A stretch of 63,632 bases of DNA. Source: Candidatus Thorarchaeota archaeon (GTDB lineage Archaea; Asgardarchaeota; Thorarchaeia; Thorarchaeales; Thorarchaeaceae). Made by a program: the position numbers and the translations under genes. Within the stretch, counting starts at the first letter, position 1; every line of letters begins with the position of its first letter. Location: positions 1 through 63,632 of the forward strand of contig SDOA01000006.1 of the NCBI GenBank assembly GCA_004524595.1. Reading direction: 5' to 3'. Below are positions 1 to 8,383 of the stretch, piece after piece. Below the pieces are notes generated by a model. That model was not told the DNA's origin. It did no database searches and saw only the letters and a program-made list of their open reading frames with translations.

Positions 1-43
1 CCGCGCAAAGTTTGACTGCAGGTCATACGAGGAGTCATTTCCA

Positions 44-601
44 ATGCATATGATTGAAATTCGATGGCATGGAAGAGGTGGTCAAGGTGGTGTCACCTCT
101 GCTGAATTACTTGCAAAGGCAGCTTATCGTGACGGGTATAAGGGTGTTCAAGCATTCCCCTATTTTGGTGCTGAGCGTCGAGGCGCACCAGTGAAGGCGT
201 TCACGCGAATTGCTGATGAGGTGATCAATGTAAGAAGCCAGGTATATACCCCTGATGTAGTTGCAGTTCTTGATTCTTCAATACTGGATTTAACCGATGT
301 AACCGAAGGCCTCAAAGAAAATGGGAAAGTTATCATCAACACTCCAAAACGAGCTGATGAGATCACGTTACCAAAGGGACATATTTACACATATGATGGA
401 ACAGGAATTGCTCTCAAGAATGGCTTATTAGTGGGAGGACTTCCTGTCATTAATACAACCATGTTGGGAGCAATCGCAAAAGCAACAAGCCTTGTGAAGC
501 TTGAAACAGTTCAAGAGATTATTCGTGAGAATTGGGGTGGAAAGGTTGGCGAACGTAACGCTCAAGGTGCAAAAGAAGCATACGATACATGCAATGACTA
601 A
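44..601 (+). CDS. porG: 2-oxoacid (pyruvate):ferredoxin oxidoreductase gamma subunit
   Basis: Gamma subunit (185 aa) of a pyruvate/2-oxoacid:ferredoxin oxidoreductase, which oxidatively decarboxylates 2-oxoacids to acyl-CoA and reduces ferredoxin in the cytoplasm. The N-terminal GRGGQG motif (residues 10-15) and FGAERRGAPV (41-50) are hallmarks of the family, and the length is normal. ATG 44 is chosen because GAGGAG lies 9 bases upstream; an ATG two codons later is possible. The next gene is convergent, so this is the last gene of its transcript and the other subunits should lie upstream, outside the window. A gamma-last order is also seen in 2-oxoglutarate (kor) operons, so the substrate is not settled. 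The first 43 bases hold only the upstream flank. Confidence 0.9.
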   Translation: MHMIEIRWHGRGGQGGVTSAELLAKAAYRDGYKGVQAFPYFGAERRGAPVKAFTRIADEVINVRSQVYTPDVVAVLDSSILDLTDVTEGLKENGKVIINTPKRADEITLPKGHIYTYDGTGIALKNGLLVGGLPVINTTMLGAIAKATSLVKLETVQEIIRENWGGKVGERNAQGAKEAYDTCND

Positions 602-655
602 TCTAATTCTAGAATGATGAACCTGTATCACTCAATATGCTTCTGACAGCACATT

Positions 656-1435
656 CTATGCATACATACGTTCGTATCCACTACGACCTGTAACTTGTTG
701 TCTGCGTTGCATTCCATCAACTTGCTGAGCCATTTCTTCCATCTTGCGACGGATTATTTCGCTTCCTTCCTTTAATTCAGTCAGATCAATTTTCAATCCG
801 TATAACATGTTCAAAGCATCAAGTAATTGCTCTGCTCCTCCAGGGTCTGGTATGACTGTAATAGCTGGCGTGAGAAGTGCAAATCCGACCATTGATCTAC
901 ATAATGTTTCTGAAAGAATTGATCCCGCAATTCCCGTTATGATACCTTTATCGAGTATCTCCATAGATTCAATTTTTGTGAGGTCGGGTATCTTTTCCTC
1001 CTCCGCAGCAAAGAGTACTTTCCTGTCAGATGGAAGTCCTTGAACCGGTATTCCGTCTAGGATGACTGTTTCTTTTACACCCATTGAGGCTGCCCAATCA
1101 AGAAGCGCTGAGCTGACTGCATATAGACCTTCTTCTGCAACTGGAAGCTCTGCAGTGACCACTATCAAATCTCGTTCTTTGTCTCCGTAGATTCTGAATG
1201 GGTGTCTAAGACGCCCCTCAAGAAATACAGCTGCCGATGGCATGTATCTTGACCGTAAATGAGCAATCTCTTCGAGATTGAACTGATCGATTATTGTGTG
1301 AGCTGCTATTGGTCCGACTACTCCTGCAGACGGGAAACAACATACCATGAGAGGAGTATCTAAATCCATGTCATGTGTTTGAACAACATGTGCTTCTGGT
1401 GCGCCAAGAACCTTTGCATCGCAATCTTTTTTCAT
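656..1435 (-). CDS. PAC2 family protein (proteasome-assembly-chaperone-like)
   Basis: 259-aa member of the PAC2 family, related to the eukaryotic proteasome assembly chaperone PAC2 and widespread in archaea, where its role is not established. Family-like stretches are the N-terminal VCCFPSAGVVG (about 31-41), the central TAELPVAEEGLYAVSSALLDW (split here: TAELPVAEEG at about 94-103), VILDGIPVQG and the PDPGGAEQLLDAL segment near residues 197-209. The C-terminus is a charged helix rich in Glu, Lys and Arg. Start ATG 1435 has AAGGATA just upstream. The gene converges on porG with a 54-base gap and lies 50 bases downstream of the CDF transporter on the same strand, so the two may be co-transcribed. 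Confidence 0.8.
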   Translation of the reverse strand: MKKDCDAKVLGAPEAHVVQTHDMDLDTPLMVCCFPSAGVVGPIAAHTIIDQFNLEEIAHLRSRYMPSAAVFLEGRLRHPFRIYGDKERDLIVVTAELPVAEEGLYAVSSALLDWAASMGVKETVILDGIPVQGLPSDRKVLFAAEEEKIPDLTKIESMEILDKGIITGIAGSILSETLCRSMVGFALLTPAITVIPDPGGAEQLLDALNMLYGLKIDLTELKEGSEIIRRKMEEMAQQVDGMQRRQQVTGRSGYERMYA

Positions 1436-1485
1436 TATCCTTTACCTCTACCTTGGTTTGACAGTTTTACAATATTAAGGTTGAG

Positions 1486-2880
1486 TCATAGTGGCTCAAT
1501 GTGAACAAAAACATAGATTACATCTGGAACTGATTCTATAATTCTCTTTTCAATAATATCAGAGATCTCATGGCTCTTTGCAAGAGCCAAGGTTCCGTCA
1601 ATGCTACAATCTATCGTGACAGAAACACCTGACTTCTCTTTCCTCAATGTGATGTCTGAACATATAATTTCTGATGTTGCATCTTCTACTATGTCTTGGA
1701 TGGTTTTCACCATATCGCCAGATTCTTTAGTGATATCCTTAGCTGTCTTCTGTTCAGCAGCAGTTTCAAGATGGAATGTCACTGATTTGATTCTGGGTTC
1801 AACATTTTTGATTTTCTGTTCAAGGGTATCGGCAATCATATGTGCCTCTTCCAGTGTCAGATTTGGAGACATCTCTAGGTCTGCGGCAATATCTAACCGT
1901 GGTCCCACGGAAAACAATCGTATATTGTGAACTGATTTGATATCAGATTCTCTTCTGATTAGAACCTGAAGTTTTTCGTATATATTGAATTTAATGAATT
2001 GGTCTTGGTTTATGGCTGTTGGTTCTACATGAACAACAACATCTACAACAGGAGCAAGATCTGATAGTGCTGCCTCTATTGATTCCGTAATATTATGTGC
2101 CTCACTTGTTGTTACAGTTTCATCTACTGTGATCACAACATCTACAAATAGGTCCGGACCTGAAGTCCTTGCTCTGACCTGTGAACAGTCAACCACACCT
2201 GGTATCTTTGAGCATGTTTCAATTACTGTTTCTTTAATTCCTTCGGGAGCTCGATCAACAAGATAGTCAAATGACCTCCTCCCAAGGTTATACGATACAA
2301 ACAAGATAATGATAGAAACGCCAAGTGCGCCTAGTGAATCTCCTATTGGAAAGCCCACTTGCACAAAAATCAAGCCAATAAGAACTACAACGGAACTTAA
2401 CATATCTGTCCTAAAATGAAGGGCATCTGCCTCCAATGCTTGACTATTAAACGCATGTGCTGTTTTGTAGAGCATCTGGCTCCTCTCATAATCCACAAAT
2501 ATACTAACAAGCATCACAATAATTGCCCAGATGTTTGGTTCTATGAATTCTTCACCAATTATTCTTCTAAAGGCTTCATAAATAATCCAAGCTGATGTTA
2601 TCCAAAGAAGAATAGTTTCAGCGAGTGCTGCAAAATTCTCAATTTTTCCATGTCCATAGGGGTGTTCTAAATCCGGACCTTCAGAAGCTCTCTTGACAGC
2701 AATAAATGTGATTCCTGCAGCGATGAGATCAAGGCCACTATGTAGCGCCTCAGAGATTACGCCTAACGAATTTGTGATGAGTCCTACAACTATTTTCATC
2801 AGTGTTAGAAGTAATGCCGCTAAAACAGAAAGAGCTGCTGCCCGTTTGACTTTGTCTCTTCCTCTACTATCAGAGTTCAT
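1486..2880 (-). CDS. Cation diffusion facilitator (CDF) family metal transporter
   Basis: Metal/proton antiporter of the CDF family that exports divalent cations such as Zn, Mn, Fe or Co. The N-terminal half has about six membrane segments. It contains the family motif HSGLDLIAAG in TM2 and, in TM5, an ALEADALHFRTD motif, the HxxxD-type metal site. The cytosolic half is unusually long: after the usual ferredoxin-like domain (VRARTSGPDLFVDVVI) there are two more diverged copies of a similar beta-alpha fold (around SVGPRLDIAADLEM and SGVSVTIDCSIDG), giving three tandem regulatory domains. ATG 2880 follows AGGAAAAGA; a TTG at 2904 would add eight residues. Metal specificity cannot be read from the sequence. 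Confidence 0.88.
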   Translation of the reverse strand: MNSDSRGRDKVKRAAALSVLAALLLTLMKIVVGLITNSLGVISEALHSGLDLIAAGITFIAVKRASEGPDLEHPYGHGKIENFAALAETILLWITSAWIIYEAFRRIIGEEFIEPNIWAIIVMLVSIFVDYERSQMLYKTAHAFNSQALEADALHFRTDMLSSVVVLIGLIFVQVGFPIGDSLGALGVSIIILFVSYNLGRRSFDYLVDRAPEGIKETVIETCSKIPGVVDCSQVRARTSGPDLFVDVVITVDETVTTSEAHNITESIEAALSDLAPVVDVVVHVEPTAINQDQFIKFNIYEKLQVLIRRESDIKSVHNIRLFSVGPRLDIAADLEMSPNLTLEEAHMIADTLEQKIKNVEPRIKSVTFHLETAAEQKTAKDITKESGDMVKTIQDIVEDATSEIICSDITLRKEKSGVSVTIDCSIDGTLALAKSHEISDIIEKRIIESVPDVIYVFVHIEPL

Positions 2881-3054
2881 TCTTTTCCTGTTTGATGCTG
2901 ACAATAGCCCGATATAATGCTTATTAATTATCGATGACCCGGTTCTATTATTTTGGGTAAGATTAAATCATACGTGAATGGTTCTCTGATAAGGAACTTA
3001 CTATGCTATTGGGATTGTCAAATTACACTAAGTTCGTATGAGGGGAGTCCTTCA

Positions 3055-4212
3055 ATGAAATTCCGCACCGTAGATATCATGCCCCCTCCCATTTTGAAAC
3101 TAACAGAGGCTGCAAAAAGGTTCGTCGCATCACCAGATTTTCTTGATTTAAGCCAAGGACTTCCAGGCCATATCCCACCTGATGAACCGCTCGCGGCAGT
3201 GCGTGGATTAATGTCACACCCATCAACGCATTTGTATACGCCAAATCAGGGGCTTTTAGAACTTAGAGAGGCACTTGCACTTTATCTTCGCCAAAACTTT
3301 GGTTTTGATATTAATCCAATGGATGAACTGGTCATTACTGCAGATGCTAAGAATGCATTTGCCGGAACAATCATGACGCTTCTTGAACCGAAAGAAAACA
3401 TCATCATGCTAACACCCTATCACTTCAAATCTGCTATGGCAATCCATTTAGCTGGAGGCAAGGTGAAAGAAGTTCCATGCACACCCTCATTCCAAATTGA
3501 TGTAGATCGCATAGCAAAAGCTATCGATAAAGACACTCGTGGAATTGTTCTTGTATCACCAAATGATCCAACTGGAGCTGTCTATGATAGGGATGCAGTT
3601 GAACAGGTTGTGGATATTTGTCTTGAGCATGATTTAGCACTGATTTCTGATGAAACCTACTCTCGAATGGTCTTTGATGGCTTCTCACACCATAGTCCAC
3701 GATTAAGAAGAGATGCAACTGAAAATATTATCGCTTTGGGAAGTTTCTCAAAAGATTTCGGTATGAGTGGGTGGCGTGTAGGTTATGTAATTGGACCTAA
3801 GTTATTTGTAGACGAATTTCTCAAAGTCCAAGACACTATTTCTATCTGTGCATCCACAGCAGGGCAGCTTCTTGCTTTAGAGATATTAAAGAACGGACTC
3901 GATGCAGTTGAGCTGGAACTAGAACGACTCAATCTACTTCGAGAACTGGCATATCTTAGAATTCGTGAGATTGATCAGCTTATCGCTACTAGAACTAGTG
4001 GTACATTCTATATATTTCCTAAGGTGAAAGGATGCAAGAACTCTCGTGCTTTAGCAATGGATATCTTACAATCTACTGGCACTCTTGTTCTTCCAGGAAC
4101 CATATTTGGTGCTGCTGGCGAAGGACATATTCGAATATCCATAGGCCCCTTAACTCCTGAGGCTGTAGACGAAGCCTTTGACAGGTTAGGACGATATTTT
4201 GGGAATGCCTAG
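3055..4212 (+). CDS. PLP-dependent class I/II aminotransferase
   Basis: Fold-type I aminotransferase of 385 aa that transfers an amino group between an amino acid and a 2-oxoacid in the cytoplasm. Visible motifs are LSQGLPGHIPP near the N-terminus, the SPNDPTGAVYD substrate-loop motif, SDETYSRMVFDG, and the PLP-binding SFSKDFGMSGWRVGY motif with the Schiff-base lysine at about residue 233. ATG 3055 is preferred over an upstream TTG at 2953 because GAGGGGAG lies just upstream and the family begins around MPPPILKL. It is divergent from the CDF transporter and its stop overlaps the stop of glnA by four bases. An aspartate- or alanine-type substrate is likely but not provable here. Confidence 0.88.
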   Translation: MKFRTVDIMPPPILKLTEAAKRFVASPDFLDLSQGLPGHIPPDEPLAAVRGLMSHPSTHLYTPNQGLLELREALALYLRQNFGFDINPMDELVITADAKNAFAGTIMTLLEPKENIIMLTPYHFKSAMAIHLAGGKVKEVPCTPSFQIDVDRIAKAIDKDTRGIVLVSPNDPTGAVYDRDAVEQVVDICLEHDLALISDETYSRMVFDGFSHHSPRLRRDATENIIALGSFSKDFGMSGWRVGYVIGPKLFVDEFLKVQDTISICASTAGQLLALEILKNGLDAVELELERLNLLRELAYLRIREIDQLIATRTSGTFYIFPKVKGCKNSRALAMDILQSTGTLVLPGTIFGAAGEGHIRISIGPLTPEAVDEAFDRLGRYFGNA

Positions 4213-5516
4213 ATATCTCTGTACATCATCCATTCCCATTCTGATACAACCTGACTAGTGTATTGTCGCCATTCTTCCCTCTTCAATTTGAGGAAGTTTG
4301 TAGCAATTTTTGGTCCGATTGCATTCATTATTACGGGATCTGCCTCAAGACAATCAAGTGCTTCTGCCAATGTTGTTGGTAGCATTTCAATTCCATTCTG
4401 TTCACGTTCAGCATCAGTCATATGAAATATATCTTCGCTTCGTGGTTTAGGTGGCACAAGTTTTCTATTGATTCCGTCCATACCTGCTACTATAATTACA
4501 CTGAACAAGAGATAGGGATTTGCCATGGAATCTCCTGAACGAAGTTCTATTGCTGCCTTCTCACCTGAGCTAAACATCGGCACTCTCACCAATGCAGTTC
4601 TATTCATCTCTCCCCAGCTAATGTAAACAGGGGCTTCATGATGCGGCACTAGTCTCTTGTACGAATTAACACTAGGATTGGCAATTGCAGTAAGTGCTGG
4701 AGCATGCTCGAGTAGACCCGCTATAAATTGCAGAGCTGTTTCAGAAAGTCCACCACTCTCATAGTCTCCAAATAGATTCTTATTACCATCCCATAATTGT
4801 AGATGGCAATGCAATCCACTTCCAGCTTCTCCTGTAAATGGTTTAGGCATAAAAGTCACATCAATGCCATGACTATGAGCAACGGCTCTTGCTAAATTCT
4901 TGAAGATTAGTATATTATCTGCCACTTTTCGTGAATCTTCAAAATCAAGTTCTATTTCCTGTTGTGCTTCACCAACCTCATGATGGATGACTCTTGGGGT
5001 CATTCCAATATCAATGAGTGCAGATGAAATCTCAAGAAGTACATCCATTCCTGGACTGCGTGGATATGTGTCTGCATAACCTGCATCATCAAAGGGTTCA
5101 CCATCTGTCGTAATAAAGTGAAATTCCGGTTCTATTTTGACCTTTAATTGAAGTTTTCCTAGAAGTTGTTCTGCACATACAGTATGCAATCTTCCTCTAC
5201 TATCAAGAGGAAAATATTCCGTATTTGTGCCAGATATTACTTTCTCTCTAATGAAACACATTGCTGCCGCTGTTCTCGGATTAGCTAATGGTAATTCTAT
5301 GAGAGTTGACACATCTGGGTCTAATCTTAAATCAGATGCTTCAACAGATGTAAGTCCCGTCACAGAACTTCCATCACAGCTGCTCCCTTTTTTAATTGCA
5401 GGGTCCAATGCCAAGGCTTTCAGATCATCAACTGGTTTACATGGTACTACCATGGCCATCATTTTGCCCAGAAGGTCAGTAAATCTCAGTTCGATATACT
5501 CGATTTTATCCGACAT
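4209..5516 (-). CDS. glnA: Glutamine synthetase, type I
   Basis: Glutamine synthetase (435 aa), which makes glutamine from glutamate, ammonia and ATP and is the main ammonia-assimilating enzyme. Family motifs are DGSSVTG (about 48-54), KIEPEFHF (metal-binding Glu), GEAGSGLHCHLQLW (His and Glu at the active site), NPSVNSYKRLVP and ELRSGDSMANPY (arginine loop). The Tyr of the bacterial adenylylation loop is not obvious, as expected for archaea. A TATA-like TTTAAA at 5563-5568 lies about 50 bases upstream of the ATG. The protein is about ten residues shorter than typical archaeal GS at the N-terminus, but the first motif is intact. It overlaps the aminotransferase stop by four bases. Confidence 0.93.
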   Translation of the reverse strand: MSDKIEYIELRFTDLLGKMMAMVVPCKPVDDLKALALDPAIKKGSSCDGSSVTGLTSVEASDLRLDPDVSTLIELPLANPRTAAAMCFIREKVISGTNTEYFPLDSRGRLHTVCAEQLLGKLQLKVKIEPEFHFITTDGEPFDDAGYADTYPRSPGMDVLLEISSALIDIGMTPRVIHHEVGEAQQEIELDFEDSRKVADNILIFKNLARAVAHSHGIDVTFMPKPFTGEAGSGLHCHLQLWDGNKNLFGDYESGGLSETALQFIAGLLEHAPALTAIANPSVNSYKRLVPHHEAPVYISWGEMNRTALVRVPMFSSGEKAAIELRSGDSMANPYLLFSVIIVAGMDGINRKLVPPKPRSEDIFHMTDAEREQNGIEMLPTTLAEALDCLEADPVIMNAIGPKIATNFLKLKREEWRQYTSQVVSEWEWMMYRDI

Positions 5517-5577
5517 AATTCCAGCCCCTTTGAGGGTAACGAAGCAGTTGGGTATACTTGTTTAAAGGTCTTGTTTT

Positions 5578-5889
5578 CTAGCCCCAAAGCTCTTGATACC
5601 ATGCTTTTGCCTTGTCATCGAGTTCCAGCCGAATGGACCCACTAGCTACGCTTACATCGTCTCCTTCCCGCACTTCAAAATTCATGCCTGCAATTCTAAT
5701 AGCTTCTTTCTCAAGATGCACATTTCCTATATTTCGTGCATGCATCCGGCAAATTCTCTTTCCACCATCCATGATAAGCATTTGATCATCATAGGTGACG
5801 ATACATTTTAGCTTGAATTTTTTGTCTTTTAGAGGTCCCAAATGTATCTCTAAGTTTTCAAACTCTGCTTTAACGTTCTCGGCTTTCAT
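5578..5889 (-). CDS. Conserved-looking small protein of unknown function
   Basis: 103-aa protein that I do not recognise. It is mostly predicted beta strand (FENLEIHLG, FKLKCIVTYD, QMLIMDGG, EAIRIAGMNFEV, SIRLELDD) and ends with the short helix KAWYQELWG; no signal peptide or membrane segment is visible. The reading frame is open upstream to 6015, but that extension has poor composition and overlaps the start of the next gene, so ATG 5889 is preferred. There is no clear Shine-Dalgarno. It lies 61 bases upstream of glnA on the same strand and is divergent from the DUF72 gene. Confidence 0.6.
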   Translation of the reverse strand: MKAENVKAEFENLEIHLGPLKDKKFKLKCIVTYDDQMLIMDGGKRICRMHARNIGNVHLEKEAIRIAGMNFEVREGDDVSVASGSIRLELDDKAKAWYQELWG

Positions 5890-5988
5890 AGGATTCACGG
5901 TTAATAGGTGAGTCCAATCTCTTATGAACCTCCTCTTTACAACAATTGTTGATACGGAAGACACAAACGTACTCTTGTATACTCTAGA

Positions 5989-6810
5989 ATGAATAAAATG
6001 AAAAAAGGTCTTCATATTGGTACTAGTGGTTGGTCATATGAAAAAGACTGGAAGGGAACTTTCTATACATCTGGTTCATCGATGTTACAGCAATATCTGT
6101 TATATTTTGAAACCGCAGAAATCAACTCAACTTTCTATGCATTACCGCAGCCAAATTTCATCAAGCATCTTAGTACTATAAACAAAAACAAATTCTTCAC
6201 AGCAAAACTGCCAAAGAAAGTAACCCACGACCATAGACTGGACCTCTCTGGTGAAGGCGGTCAAGTTCTTACTCAGTTCTTTGAGTTATTGAAACCTATT
6301 GAAGATTGGATTCCAGTTCTACTAATTCAACTCCCGCCTTGGAATATATCAAGTATGGGTGATCTAGAAACCTTTCTCGCGCAGCTCAAGCAACCTTTTA
6401 GATATGCAATAGAATTTCGTGATGAAACTTGGTTCATCAACCCAGTGTGGTCGTTGCTTGAGAAATATGAGATTGCACATTGTATCGTTGATGAACCCAA
6501 GTTGTCGATTGATTTGAGAACAACGACTGATTTTTCTTACATTCGATGGCACGGTCATGGCAAGAAACTATGGTATAATTACCGCTACTCTCTTGAAGAA
6601 TTAGAGAACTGGAAACCAAAGATACAACAAGTGATGAGCTCTGTTGATACTGCTTATGGCTACTTCAACAATCACTTTGCTGGAAATGCCCCGTTAAATG
6701 CTCTCCAAATGCTCGCTCTTCTTGAAATGATAGATAGAAAACAGGAAAGAAAATTGCAAAAGATGATTGAAAGAGACAAGTTCAGTCAGACTTCCTTAGA
6801 CGATTTCTAA
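5989..6810 (+). CDS. DUF72 (YecE-like) family protein
   Basis: 273-aa protein of the DUF72 family, a TIM-barrel-like family found in bacteria and archaea and suspected, not proven, to act on nucleic acids. Family features are HIGTSGWSYEKDWKGTFY at the N-terminus, EINSTFYALP, FTAKLPKKVTHD, LLIQLPPW, YAIEFRDETWF and YGYFNNHFAGNAPLNA near the C-terminus. The length is typical. Either ATG 5989 or ATG 5998 could be the start. The gene is divergent from the unknown small gene at 5578-5889. Confidence 0.85.
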   Translation: MNKMKKGLHIGTSGWSYEKDWKGTFYTSGSSMLQQYLLYFETAEINSTFYALPQPNFIKHLSTINKNKFFTAKLPKKVTHDHRLDLSGEGGQVLTQFFELLKPIEDWIPVLLIQLPPWNISSMGDLETFLAQLKQPFRYAIEFRDETWFINPVWSLLEKYEIAHCIVDEPKLSIDLRTTTDFSYIRWHGHGKKLWYNYRYSLEELENWKPKIQQVMSSVDTAYGYFNNHFAGNAPLNALQMLALLEMIDRKQERKLQKMIERDKFSQTSLDDF

Positions 6811-6824
6811 GAGTCATTGATTTA

Positions 6825-7595
6825 TCATGATCCTTGTCTTTTCCATAAGAAAATCACGGAAATTATGCCAATGACAATGATTGCTATTATACTTATAATT
6901 GTAAGAATATTGGTTCTGAAGTATGCTGCTGGATCATCATGAAATTCCGTATATTCACCACTAATATCGGTTGATTCTCCCTCTTCATTCACGTTGGATG
7001 CATCAATAAAATATTCTAAAAAAAACGAAGCTCCCTCATCCATCTGCAGAGATACATTCGCTGCAATCCCTGTGCTAATATTTGTGAACAGAGTGAGTTT
7101 TGTTGTTTCATTACAAATTGTTGAATTGAGATAATTTCCTTCTACATGAAAATATCTTTCAAGCTCGTCAAATGGTGAATATATTCTACAATATTCAGTA
7201 AGATTGAAACTTGTTCCATTATCATAATGGAATGTGATGGGAAGTACCAACTGATTAAATGCACTTGCTCCTTCTCCCATCATTGTTAAATTAAGTTTGA
7301 ATCCGTTGATATACATATTCACCCAAACTGGTGCAACTGTAGTATTGAATACGTATGTTGGATCTGTTGGTGGATTTTCAACAAATTTCATTTGTATAAG
7401 TAAACCAAGAAGAAAGGACAAATCATATTCCTCTGTTGATTTAACCGAAGTGATTTTCCAAGCGATGATAGTGTCCTTTTTTATACTCTCATGCCAGATG
7501 ATCGATTGTAATGTTTGAGCGGATGTATTAGGTTGCATGAAAATGGCTGATAGAATTAATATCAGAAATGTAAAACTTATGACCTTCTGTTTCAT
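6825..7595 (-). CDS. Secreted, C-terminally membrane-anchored protein of unknown function
   Basis: 256-aa protein with an N-terminal signal peptide (about residues 1-26, hydrophobic core FLILILSAIF) and a single C-terminal membrane segment (about 229-250, rich in Ile/Val) followed by the basic tail KRQGS. The external domain is beta-rich with many Asn-X-Ser/Thr sites, as is common for archaeal surface proteins. The architecture matches the protein at 36256-37050 (signal, roughly 200-residue beta domain, C-terminal anchor, short basic tail), though I cannot show sequence homology by eye. It converges on the DUF72 gene. No function is proposed. Confidence 0.75.
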   Translation of the reverse strand: MKQKVISFTFLILILSAIFMQPNTSAQTLQSIIWHESIKKDTIIAWKITSVKSTEEYDLSFLLGLLIQMKFVENPPTDPTYVFNTTVAPVWVNMYINGFKLNLTMMGEGASAFNQLVLPITFHYDNGTSFNLTEYCRIYSPFDELERYFHVEGNYLNSTICNETTKLTLFTNISTGIAANVSLQMDEGASFFLEYFIDASNVNEEGESTDISGEYTEFHDDPAAYFRTNILTIISIIAIIVIGIISVIFLWKRQGS

Positions 7596-7918
7596 AAGCC
7601 CTTACTCCTAAATCATTGATTAGCCAGATGGATTGAATTTTCTCTATTTTCTAATAAACGTGATTACAAATCCTTCGAATATTAGTTCAAACAGAAATCG
7701 GTATTATCAATAATGATGTATTTGAATAGCAAAGTTGCAATATCGTAACTGCTGAAAAAGGATGAATCCTGCAAATGCCCAAGTTTATTAGACAATAAAA
7801 TAGTGTTAAAATGCAGAAAGTGAGAAAGAAATATAGAGACAGACTAGATATTGTTGACCAGACCGTTTTTTCTGGTTTTTGATGTATCTGTTTTTAATAA
7901 ATCACAGAATTAGTCTGT
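7596..7918. other. Intergenic region with one terminator-like hairpin
   Basis: AT-rich, without a convincing ORF. It holds an inverted repeat ACCAGA (7857-7862) / TCTGGT (7871-7876) directly followed by a T-run to 7880. On the plus strand this reads like an intrinsic terminator, but no gene upstream on that strand ends nearby. It may end a short transcript from within the gap. Confidence 0.4.
7891..7900 (+). promoter_or_regulatory. TATA box for leaderless small gene
   Basis: TTTTTAATAA is centred about 24 bases upstream of ATG 7919, the distance expected if transcription begins at the start codon itself. No Shine-Dalgarno sequence precedes that ATG, which supports a leaderless message. Confidence 0.45.
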
Positions 7919-8098
7919 ATGTCAGATTCTGCTCACACTAGCAGGATAACAATTATGGAAGAAATGAAAATCAATTCTAAAACTGAGTACAACAGAGACC
8001 GTGTGATGAGTGGGCACGCACCTCATGAACTTTTGAAAATGATTCAGCAAGAAGCAGCAGAAAAACAAGACAAAGTTGAGAATGAGAAGAAGGAGTGA
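7919..8098 (+). CDS. Small charged protein (59 aa), unknown
   Basis: 59-codon ORF, just below the usual 60-residue reporting limit. The product is a soluble, highly charged and probably helical peptide: an N-terminal MSDSAHTSRITIMEEMK stretch, a middle SGHAPHELLKMIQQEAAE helix and a Lys/Glu-rich end. It has no Cys and no membrane segment. Evidence for reality is the TATA box at leaderless distance and the close coupling (7 bases) to the zinc-binding small gene downstream. An internal ATG 12 codons in is an alternative start. I do not recognise the family. Confidence 0.5.
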   Translation: MSDSAHTSRITIMEEMKINSKTEYNRDRVMSGHAPHELLKMIQQEAAEKQDKVENEKKE

Positions 8099-8105
8099 AA
8101 AAAGA

Positions 8106-8258
8106 ATGAGTATCCGAAATAATGATCACTGTACTTGTGGTCATATACGTGAAAATCATAGGGACTTCTCAGATGAATGTTCTGAATGTTCCTGTGGAGC
8201 TTTTCATGGGGGAATGCGACTAAAGTCGTATTCAATTCATATAGCCAGTTCTAAATAA
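8106..8258 (+). CDS. Small Cys/His zinc-binding protein (50 aa)
   Basis: 50-aa protein with a compact Cys/His pattern: HCTCGHIRENH near residues 8-18, then CSECSCGAF (about 26-34). The spacing C-x-C-G-H-x4-H-x7-C-x2-C-x-C fits a single zinc-binding knuckle. Small proteins with this C-x-C-G-H...H...C-x-x-C-x-C signature occur in many prokaryotes without known function. ATG 8106 is taken rather than the GTG-like extension at 8076, which would overlap the preceding gene. It probably shares a transcript with the 59-aa gene. Confidence 0.6.
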   Translation: MSIRNNDHCTCGHIRENHRDFSDECSECSCGAFHGGMRLKSYSIHIASSK

Positions 8259-8383
8259 GCTATAGTTCGAAGAACTCCTCAAAGAAGACACCTACTCATT
8301 GACTTTGCATGCATTAAATAATGTACATCTCGAAAGCCTAATAAGTGGTCCAAAGGCACGAAGCCGTGTTAGGTGAATAACCG

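Noticed and set aside
612..646. Possible box C/D RNA (ATGATGA ... CTGA) between porG and the PAC2 gene
   Set aside because: Only one C and one D box with 22 bases between; no internal C'/D' boxes or terminal stem.
744..1043. Plus-strand ORF of 99 aa opposite the PAC2 gene
   Set aside because: Shadow of the PAC2 codons; Ser-rich, without family features.
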